Source of the DNA: Akkermansia muciniphila
GTDB taxonomy: Bacteria; Verrucomicrobiota; Verrucomicrobiia; Limisphaerales; BJHT01
Reading direction: 5' to 3'
Length of the DNA: 64,000 nt
Assembly (NCBI GenBank): GCA_945861535.1
Contig: CAMAUZ010000024.1
Coordinates: 1-64,000 of the forward strand
The stretch's first letter is position 1, and each line of letters begins with the position of its first letter. Position numbers and translations under genes: made by a program. Below are positions 17,036 through 26,543 of this stretch, in pieces. Under the pieces are notes generated by a model. That model saw nothing but the letters and a program-made list of their open reading frames with translations, was not told the DNA's origin and made no database searches.

Positions 17036-17278
17036 TCAGGAAAAAAGGTCGAGCGCCCTGGATAGCCAGCGAATGGTTTGCTCGGGTCGTCCTTGTTTCC
17101 TGCTTTCCATCGCGGCGATCAAAAGTGTGCCGATCCCGACCACGCTGAGTTGCCACCAGTGTTTCGCGAAAACGGGCTCGACCAATCCGACAACGATCGT
17201 GGCCCAGCCGATCACGGATATCAGGACGATGCCGACCGGGGAGACACCGCGCGGCTTGGTTTCTGGCGACTCGTTCAT
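17036..17278 (-). CDS. Small membrane protein, possibly truncated by frameshift
   Basis: Eighty residues with two hydrophobic segments (GIVLISVIGWATIVVGLVE and LSVVGIGTLLIAAM) separated by HWWQ, then a basic part ending RALDLFS. No family recognised. The stop lies right after a run of six T on the coding strand. One additional T would join the frame to FFLILILILLGRLVLP and create a third membrane helix, so the present end may result from a slip in this run or from a sequencing error. The alternative frame (to about 16980) is otherwise not gene-like. Confidence 0.5.
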   Translation of the reverse strand: MNESPETKPRGVSPVGIVLISVIGWATIVVGLVEPVFAKHWWQLSVVGIGTLLIAAMESRKQGRPEQTIRWLSRALDLFS

Positions 17279-17341
17279 CAGACAAGGTGGATAATCCTGT
17301 TCAAGCCAGGAAGAAACTAGTCGCGATCGTTTTCAGTTTGA

Positions 17342-18994
17342 TCACCCGACTGCCTCATCCTCCATCCCCATATACCCCGCCAGATTCTCCACGTCCGCGG
17401 CGGCGGGGCCGACGTCCGCCATTAGCGGGGCCTCGGGGTTTTTGAAGTCGATGCCGGCCAGCGCGGTGTAGTGACGGAACACGTCGGTGTTCTGGATGAA
17501 GCCGCGGAAGAGTTCCGCGCCGGGGCCGAGCGAGAGCACCTGCACGTAGTCCGCCGTGTGCGCGTTGGAGGTCCAGCCGATGCCGATGTGGTTGCCGAGC
17601 AACTGGCCGAGCTGCGCGACGGGATTGTTCATCGCGCCGTACATCGCCTTGCCCTTGCTCATGAGGAAGGGCATCAGCATTTCCGCTTTGTCTGTCGGGA
17701 CTTTGTAGCCGGTCAGGTCGCCGATGATCTGGATCACTTCCTTGGTGGAGGCGGTTTTGATGGGGATTTTCGGCGGCTCGGGCACGGCTCCGGGCGTGGC
17801 GACCGGGACGGGCTCGGGCTTGGTGGCGGGCGCGGGCTTCGCGCCGGTGGCGGGTGGCGGCGCCTCGGGTTCGTTGGCGTTTTCGCCCAGCTTGAAGGGG
17901 GTCTTGATCAGCAGCTTCATCATCTCGGTGATCGAGCTGCGGATCTGTTTCAGGTTGGCGAAGAGCGGGGAGCTGAATCCGTAGGCGGTGCCCATGCCGT
18001 TCAAGCCGAGATTGCCGTTGCCGTGGTCGGTGGTGATGACGATGAGCGTGTCGGGATTGCGCTTCTGGAAATTCACGCAGACGTCGATGGCATCATCGAA
18101 CGCGATCTGGTCGTGCAACGCGGCCGCGGCATCGCAGGTGTGGCACGCGTGATCGACGCGCCCGCCCTCGACTTGCAGGATGAAATGCTCCTCGTTCTCA
18201 AGCTTCTCCAGCGCACGACGGGTCATGACGGCGAGCGTGGGCACGGTGGCCTTGAGCTTGGCGTCGATGCGTTGATCGAGAGTAAAGGGGAGATGACTCG
18301 GCGCGAAAATGCCGAGCCAGGGTTTGTCTTTCGGGGCCTTGGCGAGGTCTTCGGCGAGGGCCATCACCTCGTAACCGGCCTTCACATAATCGCCGCGCAC
18401 GTCGCGCTTGTCCTTGCGTTTGGTGGCATCGAAATACTTCTGTCCGCCGCCGAGCAGCACCTCGACGCGGCGGTCCAGATATTGCGCGGCGATGGGTTCC
18501 GCCGCCTCGCGTTTCAAGCCGCTGGCGGCAAAGCCCGCGGGCGTGGCGTGCGTGATTTCGGTGGTCGTCACCAGCCCGCGTTTCCAGCCTTTTTGCGCGA
18601 ACAACTCATAGAGCGTGGTGAGCACCTTGCTGTCGGGGAGGATGTTCACCGTGCCGTTCACGATGCGCGAGCCGCTGCCCCAGCTCGAAGACGCCGCGGA
18701 GGAGTCGGTGACGAGGGAGTTGAGCGAGCGCATGTTCATCAGGCCCGGCTGCGCGCCGGGATGATTGTAGAGCTGCATCCAGGTGAGGCCGCGCTTGCGC
18801 AGGATTTGCGAGAAATGATCCGCGCAGGTCAGCGTCCCGGCGCTCATGCCGTCGGCGACCATATGGATGATGTGACGCGGCTTCTGGCCCGCGCGCGCGG
18901 GGGCTTCCGCCGAGCGCCCGATAAAGGGAAAGGCGAGCGAGCCGGCCGCAACCAAGCCCGAGCGCCCGAGGAAACCACGTCGTGAAAAAGCCAT
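17342..18994 (-). CDS. Alkaline phosphatase (PhoA superfamily), Tat signal
   Basis: Five hundred and fifty residues. The N-terminus SRRGFLGRSGLVAAGSLAF is a Tat-type signal. The alkaline-phosphatase core is clear: VADGM with metal ligand D48, VTDSSAAS with the nucleophile Ser98 in the position of E. coli Ser102, EGGRVDHACH with metal ligands, TTDHGNG, and TSNAHTADYV with the last metal His. The enzyme would release phosphate from monoesters in the periplasm. Between the third and last motifs there is a Pro/Ala-rich insert (about residues 365-405) with many APATKPEP-like steps. No Pho box was recognised upstream. It reads away from leuB and stands alone. Confidence 0.9.
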   Translation of the reverse strand: MAFSRRGFLGRSGLVAAGSLAFPFIGRSAEAPARAGQKPRHIIHMVADGMSAGTLTCADHFSQILRKRGLTWMQLYNHPGAQPGLMNMRSLNSLVTDSSAASSSWGSGSRIVNGTVNILPDSKVLTTLYELFAQKGWKRGLVTTTEITHATPAGFAASGLKREAAEPIAAQYLDRRVEVLLGGGQKYFDATKRKDKRDVRGDYVKAGYEVMALAEDLAKAPKDKPWLGIFAPSHLPFTLDQRIDAKLKATVPTLAVMTRRALEKLENEEHFILQVEGGRVDHACHTCDAAAALHDQIAFDDAIDVCVNFQKRNPDTLIVITTDHGNGNLGLNGMGTAYGFSSPLFANLKQIRSSITEMMKLLIKTPFKLGENANEPEAPPPATGAKPAPATKPEPVPVATPGAVPEPPKIPIKTASTKEVIQIIGDLTGYKVPTDKAEMLMPFLMSKGKAMYGAMNNPVAQLGQLLGNHIGIGWTSNAHTADYVQVLSLGPGAELFRGFIQNTDVFRHYTALAGIDFKNPEAPLMADVGPAAADVENLAGYMGMEDEAVG

Positions 18995-19387
18995 GCGCGG
19001 ACGCTACCCGCGCGCGTCGGGCAATTCCAAGGGAAGATTGGGCGCACCCGCGGCCCGCACGCAGCGAACCGCTGACAGGGAACCAAGACGGTTGTTCCCG
19101 CCGTCGGGAGGAGAACTCTGGCGCGCAAAAAGGCAGCATCGGGACGGCATCCGCAGTTGTGAACGACTTCCAGCGGCTTTCTCGTTTTCTCGCGCTCACG
19201 AGTGGCAAGCAGCGTTTACCTCTTCACCGCTGGCTTTGAACACTGATAAATAATCACCGATTACTAATCACTTCTCCCCTCCAATCCGACCTCGCCGGAC
19301 TTTGAACTTTGAGCTTTGAGCTTTGAACTTTGCCCCCCCGTTTCCCTGTTGAATCGCCCCGGTGATGTTCGTACTGTCGCGGCCCTT
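18995..19387. other. Divergent intergenic region, phosphatase and leuB
   Basis: About 390 bases between two divergent genes and no gene of its own. It contains direct repeats of GAACTTTGAGCTTT (about 19300-19335) just before leuB and an ATTACTAATCACT motif near 19260 that recurs in variant form near 61357. No convincing -35/-10 pair was found. Confidence 0.5.
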
Positions 19388-20536
19388 ATGAAACCTGAGT
19401 TGCTCAAAATTGCGGCGTTGGCGGGTGATGGCATCGGACCGGAGGTCATGCGCGAGGCGCTCAAAGTCCTCGGCGCAGTCGAAAAGAAATTCCATCTGCA
19501 CCTCTCGATCACCGAAGCGCCGGTGGGCTGGGCGGGCATCGACGCCGCGGGCCAGGCGCTGCCGGACGCCACGCTGGCGCTGTGCAAATTGTCCGATGCG
19601 ATTTTGTTCGGCTCCGTCGGCCTGCCGGACCGCGATCCGACAATTCCGAAAGAGCAACGTCCCGAACGCGCGGCCCTGCTGCGGATTCGCAAGGAGTTCG
19701 GCCTGTTCGCCAATCTGCGCCCCGTGCAACTGCCCAAGGCCCTCGCCCACGCCTGCCCGCTGCGCCCCGAGCGCCAGGGTGACGGCATCGACATCCTCGT
19801 GGTGCGCGAACTGACCGGCGGCATGTATTTCGGCCAGCCGAAAAAAACCGAGGTCATCGCGGTGCCCGACGCGCAGGACGGCAATCTGCATCCGGCCATG
19901 CGCGCCATCGACACGATGGTTTACACCACGCCCGAGATTGAACGCATCGCGCACGTCGCGTTTCAGACCGCGCGCCTGCGCCGCAAGAAAGTTACCAGCA
20001 TCGACAAGGCCAACGTGCTCGAAAACGGCGTGCTCTGGCGCGACGTCGTCACCCGCGTGGGCAAGGCCTATCCCGACGTGGCGCTCGAACACATGTTCGT
20101 GGACAACGGCGCGATGCAGCTCGTGCTCCGGCCCACGCAGTTCGATGTGCTGCTCTGCGAAAACATGTTCGGCGACATCCTCAGCGACGAAGCGGCGGCG
20201 CTGGCCGGTTCGCTCGGCATGTTGCCCAGCGCGAGCCTCGGCGCGACGAGCGGCGACCGGACGTTTGGATTTTTCGAGCCGGCCGGCGGCACCGCGCCGG
20301 ACATCGCCGGCAAGGACCTGGCCAATCCCATCGCGCAGATTCTCTCGGTCGCTCTCATGTTCCGGTACAGCTTCGGCCGCAACGACGTCGCCCTGGCGAT
20401 CGAAGCCGCCGTCGGCAAAGCCATTGCCGCCGGCCTGCGTACCGGCGACATCTTCAGCGCCTCCGAAGCCGGCGCCCGCAAAGTCGGCACCCGCGAAATG
20501 GGCGACGCCATCACCGCCGCGGTGGCCGCGGGCTGA
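19388..20536 (+). CDS. leuB: 3-isopropylmalate dehydrogenase
   Basis: A 382-residue enzyme of the isocitrate/isopropylmalate dehydrogenase family. It starts KIAALAGDGIGPEVMREA; then come AILFGSVGLP, LRIRKEFGLFANLRPVQL, the substrate-binding VVRELTGGMYFG, the Lys and Asn of SIDKANVLENGVLWRD, the metal-binding Asp in LLCENMFGDILSDEAAALAG, and EPAGGTAPDIAGKDLANP. The loop pattern is that of LeuB rather than Icd. It oxidises 3-isopropylmalate to 2-ketoisocaproate in leucine synthesis with NAD. The ATG at 19388 gives the usual length; an upstream ATG in frame would only add repeat-derived residues. No other leu genes are adjacent. Confidence 0.96.
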   Translation: MKPELLKIAALAGDGIGPEVMREALKVLGAVEKKFHLHLSITEAPVGWAGIDAAGQALPDATLALCKLSDAILFGSVGLPDRDPTIPKEQRPERAALLRIRKEFGLFANLRPVQLPKALAHACPLRPERQGDGIDILVVRELTGGMYFGQPKKTEVIAVPDAQDGNLHPAMRAIDTMVYTTPEIERIAHVAFQTARLRRKKVTSIDKANVLENGVLWRDVVTRVGKAYPDVALEHMFVDNGAMQLVLRPTQFDVLLCENMFGDILSDEAAALAGSLGMLPSASLGATSGDRTFGFFEPAGGTAPDIAGKDLANPIAQILSVALMFRYSFGRNDVALAIEAAVGKAIAAGLRTGDIFSASEAGARKVGTREMGDAITAAVAAG

Positions 20537-21582
20537 TCGCCTCCTGGTAGGGACGCGTTGCGCGCGGCCGTAACCTTTCCTCCCCGCCGCTCACGACCTC
20601 GCCACACCCGGTCGTAATCCTCCCGCGCTCGGGAAATTGGGGAAGGTGGGCCGTAACCGTGCAGTCGAACTGAATTGTTTGATCACAGAGACGCGAGCAA
20701 CACAGGACGGCGCAGCCGCAACCCAAGGGGCGCGGCGTTTACGCCGCTTCACCGTTCAAACGGCGTCGCGTGCCCGAGCATTCCCGCACCCCTCACGCTG
20801 AAGCGGCATAAATGCCGCGCTCCGGATTCTTCGCGCCACACGAGTATCTTGCAGGCTTGTAGTACAGGGCGGCGGAGCCGCAACCAGAGGAGCGCGGCTG
20901 TATCCGCCGAGGACCAGCCGCAGCGACCCCGAAACGTCGCGGGCGCCCGTTGAAATCAGACGCTTCCCGTGCGGTCAACCTGCCGCGGTTGGTGCTCCGC
21001 GCACAGCCGCGCTCCGCGAGAAATCCTAGCGGCGCGCGAGGGTTTCGGCGCGCGGGCTGTCCCCGCTCGCAGCAACCCCGCACCCGCGACAACGCCAGAA
21101 ATGCTCAGCACCCCGGCTCCGGTGTTGCTGCTGCGGCCGGGACGGCCGCGCGCCTTTCGTTGCGGCTCCGCCGCTCCGTGTTCGTCGTGTCTCTGTGGTT
21201 CTCACCTCGGTTCTCAGTGCATAGATTCGGGGTAGGCCAATTCGAGACTGACGCTTTCACAAAAGCACCGGCCCAGCGAAAGCTTGGGTATTCGGCGAGG
21301 CACGGTTCCCGGCGCGCGCGGACGACGCTGACTTTTCCCCCGGCGTGATCGAGGTCCGTGAGCCGCTCGGTCAAATCGGCGACCCAGCTCCATCCGGGCG
21401 CGAAACCCATGCGCACCGGATTGTCGATCACGGGCTGAAAACCGTTCTTCATGCGGCGATGCGTGGAAGGCAGGAGCCGGAACGAAGCCATGGCGAACGC
21501 GTTCTGTCCGCCCCGCATCCGCAGTTCTCGCGCCTTGAGCAGACCGCCGAGGTCGGGCAGCGTGGGGAGTGACACTTCTGAA
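20537..21582. repeat. Kilobase of dispersed repeats, no gene
   Basis: It contains an inverted pair (CGCGGCGTTTACGCCGCTTC near 20729 and its near-complement ending about 20822), further GGCGGAGCCGCAACC units near 20868, and a similar GC-rich family up to about 21190, then ATTCGTCGTGTCTCTGTGG-like sequence near 21182. The remaining 21200-21560 gives a minus-strand frame with no recognisable family. I see nothing else I can support as a gene. Confidence 0.55.
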
Positions 21583-24138
21583 ATGCGACACGTTCTGGCC
21601 ATCTTCATGCTCCTGTTTTCGCGCGCCATTCTCGGTGCCGCGGAACCCGCGTCGTCGCTCGTCGCGGCCCCGGCCGCCGCGGCGGTGATTCAGCCGTTTC
21701 TGGCAAAGCACTGCCTCAAGTGTCACGGACCGGAGAAGCAAAAGGGAAAGCTGCGGCTTGACGGGCCGTGGCCGGATTTCCGCGCCTTGTCGGACGTGCT
21801 CCGGTGGGAGCAGGTCCGCAAACAAATCGCTGGTGGCGCGATGCCGCCGGAGGAGGAGCCCGCGCCGTCAGCAGACGAATTGGCCGCGGTGCTCGATGCC
21901 ATCGGCGGCGAACTCGGGCGGGCCGCCTTGGTCACGCGTGGCGGCGGCGGGCGGCGGACGTTGCGGCGGCTGACCCGCAACGAATACAGCCACTCGTTGC
22001 AGGATTTGCTGGGCCTGCGGTTTGCGGAATTCGAGGTGAAGCTCGGCGACCGGCTGCCGCCCGACGGCCTCGGCCGAAGTTTTCAGAATGACGCGGACAC
22101 GCTCGCGATTCAGCCGCTGCATCTCTGGCGTTTCGTGCAGACCGCCGAAGCAGCGCTCGACGCCACGATTGTCGCGGGTCCGAAGCCCGCCGTGTTCCGC
22201 TACGCACTGGACCTGGCGGGCCTCCGGGCCGTCGGCGATGCGAAGAAGAAGGATGCGCCCGTCATTTACCACGACGGCGAGATGCGCGATCCCGGCAGCA
22301 AAACGACGCTCACGGCTCGCGCGGTCGGAGTTACGAAGCTCGCCGGACAGGGCATCCAGCTCCAACCCAACTACCAACGGACCGTGCCGACGTTGGGCGG
22401 GCGCCAGGGCTATCAGCACCTGCTGCTGACACTGCCGATCGTCGTTCCGCAGGCGGGTGTGTTGCGGGTGCGGGTGCGCGCTTCGGGCAGCATCCCGCCG
22501 GGCGAGGGTGCGCCGCGATTGCAGCTTGGGATGTATTTCCACGGCACCAATCATGTGGACATTCCGCTTGCCGCGCTGGCGGTCACGAACGCGCCGGGCG
22601 CGCCTACGGACTACGTTTTCGAGATTCCGATCCATTTTTTAGATGCGCCGTGGGATCTCGTGCGCGCCCACCGGCAGCTTCAGCTCAAGCTCGACAACGC
22701 CTACGTGCCCCTCCGCGACCGCGTGCGCAGGCCGGGCGTGAAAAGCAACGTCTTCCCGTGGCCCGAGCCGCAACTGCTCCTGCACGCCGTGGAAATTGAG
22801 ACGCCGTGGTTCACCTCGTGGCCCACGCCAGTGCAGCGCGCCCTGCTGGCGGCTTCAGACGGCGTGACCGATGAATCGGAACGCGCCCGCGTGGTGCTCC
22901 AGCGGTTCATGGATCGCGCCTTCCGTCGTCCAGCCACCGTGGAGGAGGTCGGGCAAATGGTGTCGCTGTTCGAGCGGACCCGGCGCGACGCCGCCGACTT
23001 TGCCACGGCGATAAAAACCCCGCTGGCCGCGGTGCTTTGCTCGCCGCATTTCCTGACGATGGTGGAGAAAAAGAGCGCGCACAAAGCCCCGCTCAGCCCG
23101 CACGAACTGGCCACCCGGCTCGCGTATTTTCTCTGGGACACCACGCCGGACGACGAACTGCTCGGCCTGGCCGGCACGGAAAAACTCAACGACGACGCGG
23201 TGCTGGCGGGGCAAATCGAGCGGCTGTTGAAAAGTCCGCGCGCCGAGGAATTCTGCCGTTCATTTGTCACGCAATGGCTGGGGCTGGGGGTTATCGATCA
23301 CATCCAGGTGCCGTTCTGCGAGGTGACGAACACGATGGACAGCCGGTGGGTGGCGGAGCATCGCGACCGCGCCATCAAGCGGAGTCTCGCGGAAGAGCCA
23401 GTGCGTTTCTTTCAGCATCTCGTCGCGCAGGATTTGCCGGTGCGCGCGCTGATTGAGGCGGATTTTCTCGTGGTGAACGATCGGCTCGCCGAGTTCTACG
23501 GCGCGCGGACGGCTGCGGATTCTGCGTTCCGCGCCTGGCCGGATGCGCCGGCGAATCGGCGCGGCGGGTTGCTCACGATGGCCGGGGTCATCGCCGCCGC
23601 GTCGGAAGGAAACCCCCAGGCGGTCGTGAAACGCGGCACCTATGTGCTGACCCATCTCCTCGCCCACGAGGTCGGCACGCCGCCGGCGAATGTCGTGCCG
23701 CTCGCGCAACAGGCCAAGGCGAACCCCGGCTTTGCGAAGCTCACCGTCCGCGAGCAGCTCCAGCAGCATCTCCAGATCGCGACCTGCGCCGTGTGCCACA
23801 ATCGCATCGACCCGCTCGGTTATGTCTGGGACGGCTACGATTTGTCCGGCCGCCCGGGATTCTTCGGCCAGCCGCCGACGCAGCCTGTGAATCTGAGCGG
23901 GCGGTTTCCTGATCGGACGACGTTCACCGATTTCACCGACTTCCGCGCCAAGCTGGCCGACCGGCGTTTCACACCGGCGTTTCTGCGCCAACTGCTGGCA
24001 TATGCGGTGGGGCGGCGGCTGGATTACAGTGATGAGGCCGTCGTGAAACAACTGGCGGAAAAAGCGGACTCGGAAAAACTGGGGCTGCGTGGCGTCATCC
24101 GCGAAGTCGTGTTTTGCGAGGCCTTTCGCACCAAATAA
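21583..24138 (+). CDS. Secreted DUF1587/1592/1595/1588/1585 cytochrome-type protein
   Basis: A 851-residue product. The ATG at 21583 starts a signal peptide (MRHVLAIFMLLFSRAILGAA); upstream in-frame residues are repeat-derived. The mature protein begins with a PSCyt1-like heme site (HCLKCHGPEKQKGKL), then the DUF1587 part with RRLTRNEYSHSLQDLLG, DUF1592/1595 helical domains (FMDRAFRRPAT, LATRLAYFLWDTTPDDEL), the second heme site of DUF1588 (CAVCHNRIDPLGY), and DUF1585 at the end (LLAYAVGRRLDYSDE). Exported. It is followed 12 nt later by a DUF1552 gene, its standard partner, so the two form an operon. Confidence 0.9.
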   Translation: MRHVLAIFMLLFSRAILGAAEPASSLVAAPAAAAVIQPFLAKHCLKCHGPEKQKGKLRLDGPWPDFRALSDVLRWEQVRKQIAGGAMPPEEEPAPSADELAAVLDAIGGELGRAALVTRGGGGRRTLRRLTRNEYSHSLQDLLGLRFAEFEVKLGDRLPPDGLGRSFQNDADTLAIQPLHLWRFVQTAEAALDATIVAGPKPAVFRYALDLAGLRAVGDAKKKDAPVIYHDGEMRDPGSKTTLTARAVGVTKLAGQGIQLQPNYQRTVPTLGGRQGYQHLLLTLPIVVPQAGVLRVRVRASGSIPPGEGAPRLQLGMYFHGTNHVDIPLAALAVTNAPGAPTDYVFEIPIHFLDAPWDLVRAHRQLQLKLDNAYVPLRDRVRRPGVKSNVFPWPEPQLLLHAVEIETPWFTSWPTPVQRALLAASDGVTDESERARVVLQRFMDRAFRRPATVEEVGQMVSLFERTRRDAADFATAIKTPLAAVLCSPHFLTMVEKKSAHKAPLSPHELATRLAYFLWDTTPDDELLGLAGTEKLNDDAVLAGQIERLLKSPRAEEFCRSFVTQWLGLGVIDHIQVPFCEVTNTMDSRWVAEHRDRAIKRSLAEEPVRFFQHLVAQDLPVRALIEADFLVVNDRLAEFYGARTAADSAFRAWPDAPANRRGGLLTMAGVIAAASEGNPQAVVKRGTYVLTHLLAHEVGTPPANVVPLAQQAKANPGFAKLTVREQLQQHLQIATCAVCHNRIDPLGYVWDGYDLSGRPGFFGQPPTQPVNLSGRFPDRTTFTDFTDFRAKLADRRFTPAFLRQLLAYAVGRRLDYSDEAVVKQLAEKADSEKLGLRGVIREVVFCEAFRTK

Positions 24139-24150
24139 CCGGCCACCACC

Positions 24151-25491
24151 ATGAACCCCAAACCCGGCGTCACCCGCCGTCACTTTCTCCGCGCTGCAGG
24201 CGTGAGTCTCGCGTTGCCTTGGTTCGAGTCGCAGGCGGGTGCCGCGCCCGCCGGAGCCCGGCCGGCGCGGTCGGTGTTCTTCTTCGTCCCCAACGGCGTT
24301 AACATGTGGGAATGGCATCCGAAGGAATTCGGCAGCGATTTCCGGCTCACTCCGCCACTCACGCCGCTCGCGCCGTTTCGCCGCGACCTGACAGTCTTCT
24401 CCGGCCTGCAGCACTTCAACACGCCCGCCGGACACGCGGAGGCCGCCGTGTGGCTCACGGGCAACGAGCGTTACTCGAACGACTCTTTTTCCGCGGTCGC
24501 GCCGAACACCATTTCGGTGGACCAGCACATCGCGCGGGCGATCGGTTCCCGCACGCGCATTCCGAACCTCGTCGTCGGTTCGATGGGTGGCGGCAATACG
24601 ATTTCCTTCAACGCCGCGGGGAGGGCGGTGGCCGCTGAATCCAACCTGAAGCGCCTGTTTCACGACCTGCTCGGTACCGGTGTCTCGGCCCAGCGGCTCG
24701 GCCAGCGGGGCAGCATTCTCGACGCACTGCGCGCGCAGGCCAGGGCGTTGCAAAAGGATTTGGGCCACCACGATCAGCAGAAGCTCGACGAGTACCTTGA
24801 GTCGGTCCGCGCGGTCGAACAACGCGTGCGGCGTGACCTGCGCTTCGCGCTCACCGACCGCCCGACGGTGGATGAAAAATCCTTCGCGCTCGACGCCGAC
24901 CCGTTCGATCTGAACACGCAGGGCGAATACATCCGCACGATGAGCGAGCTGCTCATTCTCGCGTTGCAGACCGACAGCACGCGGATCGTCGCCTTCCAGA
25001 CCTGCGCGTCGGACGCCTCCGGCGCTTTCAAGTTTTACTCCCAGTTCGGCACGTTCAACTGGCACCAGTGCGGGCACGAATCGGGCGACCTGCCCATGGA
25101 CCAGAAGCCCCGGGAATTCGCCTTTCTCAGCGCCGTGGACAAGTGGTGGGCCGAACACTTCGCCCACTTCCTCAAACGGCTGCGCGACGTGCCGGATGGC
25201 GATGGCAACTTGCTCGAACAGACCATGGTGCTGTACGGCAGCGGCATGTCATGGCCGGCGATGCATCGCAGCACCAACCTCCCGATCATCCTCGCCGGCG
25301 GTAGCCGCCTCGGCCTGCGCCACGGCCGCCATCTCCAGGTCAGCGCCAATCTCAAAAGCCCGACGGCCACCCGTTTTGAACCCGGCGCCACCTCCGTCTC
25401 CGATCTCCTCCGCACCATCTCTGAGCGCATGGGCGTGCCCGCCGCCGGCTTTGGACAAAGCACACGCACGGTCGATGAGCTCCTCGCTTGA
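24151..25491 (+). CDS. DUF1552 domain protein, Tat-type export signal
   Basis: A 446-residue protein starting with VTRRHFLRAAGVSLALPW, a Tat-like signal, followed by FFFVPNGVNMWEWHPKE, which is a good DUF1552 start. Other blocks: VFSGLQHFNTPAGHAE, VDQHIARAIG, QQKLDEYLESVRAVEQR, a long helical part, FNWHQCGHESGDL and LPIILAGGSRLGLRHGRH. The family is an alkaline-phosphatase-like relative of DUF1501 and always occurs with DUF1592-type cytochromes. Its catalytic role is unknown. It starts 12 nt after its partner gene; no terminator was seen behind it. Confidence 0.9.
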   Translation: MNPKPGVTRRHFLRAAGVSLALPWFESQAGAAPAGARPARSVFFFVPNGVNMWEWHPKEFGSDFRLTPPLTPLAPFRRDLTVFSGLQHFNTPAGHAEAAVWLTGNERYSNDSFSAVAPNTISVDQHIARAIGSRTRIPNLVVGSMGGGNTISFNAAGRAVAAESNLKRLFHDLLGTGVSAQRLGQRGSILDALRAQARALQKDLGHHDQQKLDEYLESVRAVEQRVRRDLRFALTDRPTVDEKSFALDADPFDLNTQGEYIRTMSELLILALQTDSTRIVAFQTCASDASGAFKFYSQFGTFNWHQCGHESGDLPMDQKPREFAFLSAVDKWWAEHFAHFLKRLRDVPDGDGNLLEQTMVLYGSGMSWPAMHRSTNLPIILAGGSRLGLRHGRHLQVSANLKSPTATRFEPGATSVSDLLRTISERMGVPAAGFGQSTRTVDELLA

Positions 25492-25651
25492 GCCGGTGCT
25501 TCTGATTCGATTGCGCGTTCGCGATGGAGCCGAGGCATCCGAGAAATTAAGCCGGTGGTGCAAGGAGGGCGGCTTCATGACGAGGCCCTTGAGCCGCGCC
25601 TGTTCCTACGCCAGCAACGGCTCGCCCAAACATACAGGAGGGTCTCGTCGA

Positions 25652-25840
25652 TCAAGCGGGGCGGGATTTCTCAAGCAGGGCAGGGGACCAGGACGACATA
25701 TCGGGCGCGGTGCATCCCGAGAGTGGCAGTGAGCGCCACGCTTCGGTTTCCTCGTCGCTCACGGCCGTTTCAAACACGGCGTCGTGCCAGAGGTGATAGA
25801 CATCCCACGGCTCGCCGCAAGTGGAACATTGAACATCCAT
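25652..25840 (-). CDS. Small Cys-motif protein, probably truncated
   Basis: Sixty-two residues beginning MDVQCSTCGEPWDVYHLWHD, with a C-x-x-C motif and a His that could form half of a zinc site, then an acidic part EEETEAW-like (SDEETEAWRSLP). From about residue 40 the sequence turns to low-complexity S/P/A and ends early. A strong Shine-Dalgarno precedes it at the right spacing, which is rare in this window and supports real translation. The family is not one I can name. Its neighbours are mobile-element remains, so phage or integrative-element origin is likely. The 3' half may have been lost by deletion. Confidence 0.55.
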   Translation of the reverse strand: MDVQCSTCGEPWDVYHLWHDAVFETAVSDEETEAWRSLPLSGCTAPDMSSWSPALLEKSRPA

Positions 25841-25847
25841 TCAGGTT

Positions 25848-25854
25848 CTCCTTT
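25848..25854 (-). promoter_or_regulatory. Strong ribosome-binding site AAAGGAG
   Basis: On the minus strand AAAGGAG is followed by 7 nt and then the ATG at 25840. Most genes here lack such a site, so this decides the start and hints at a foreign gene. Confidence 0.7.
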
Positions 25855-25916
25855 CTGGGGATTTGCGCTTGGGGCGCGGGTTACGGTTGAGGACTTCGGT
25901 TTCCGCATGGGCTGAG

Positions 25917-26164
25917 ATGCGGAACGACCGCCGCTGGTTCATCACACCGCAAAGCGTCGAGTCCGCGATTGCGGAAGAAAAGGCCAAGGCGGCGAAGGTG
26001 GAAAAAATTCATTCCGAACCGGAGGCCACGATCCCACCGCATTCCGAAACCGAAAACGGCAAGACGCGCCTCCGGTCAAAGCCCGAACCGGACTCCGCCC
26101 AAGTCGGCAGCATGGAAAAGGAACTCACCGATCTGCGCATCCTGAACCGCGGCAACGACTCAGA
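25917..26164 (+). pseudogene. Fragment of an unrecognised element-borne protein
   Basis: The frame reads EMRNDRRWFITPQSVESAIAE, a winged-helix or excisionase-like end (W-F-I-T-P followed by a helix), then a charged linker and MEKELTDLRILNRGNDSD, which looks like the start of a coiled coil. Upstream there is no start with a plausible N-terminus, and downstream the frame runs straight into the antisense of a transposase relic near 26160. I take it as the middle of a longer gene cut at both ends. The assignment is tentative. Confidence 0.35.
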
Positions 26165-26540
26165 CATCCTGACCTCTGGGGAAAGTCGATGCCCTCAAAG
26201 TCGTAAAATACCGGCGCAGGGTGGTGCCGGGATAGCAGGTTTCCGTGCTGTTCAGTTCGGTGCAAAGATGCTCGATGAGCGCGTCGTGTGCGGGGTTGGC
26301 CTGGCCGTGCAGTTCGATGCGCAGTTCGGTGCCGGTGGCGTCGGGCCGCAGGTTGACAGGGGTGGCAAAGAGCGTGCGCACGAGGCTGCGGGCGTCGTCG
26401 TGGCGGCTCATTTTCTCCCGCAGGATGGCCACCAGGGCGCTTTCGGCCCGGTAAGCGATGAGTTTGATAGTGTCGAGGAACTGTTTCCGTCCGGCCCGCA
26501 GTTGCGCCACGCGTTGTTCGGGCGGGAGGTCTTTCAACTG
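26160..26540 (-). pseudogene. C-terminal relic of a transposase, abutting tRNA-Leu
   Basis: Translated from just after the tRNA, the frame reads LPPEQRVAQLRAGRKQFLDT, IKLIAYRAESALVAIL, DDARSLVRTLFATPVNLRPD and IEHLCTELNSTETCYPGT. This matches the C-terminal part of a group of large transposase-like proteins as I remember them (RKxFxDTIKMxAYRAE and LCxELNxTExxFPGT). The N-terminal catalytic part is missing: the frame continues upstream only as translated tRNA. The relic starts within a few bases of the tRNA 3' end, which suggests the tRNA was the insertion boundary. Confidence 0.6.
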
Positions 26541-26543
26541 CGG

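Noticed and set aside
21214-21825. Minus-strand frames upstream of and into the DUF1592-type gene
   Set aside because: Looked at as a possible REP-type transposase, but no HUH or Tyr motif was found and the 5' part lies antisense to a real gene.
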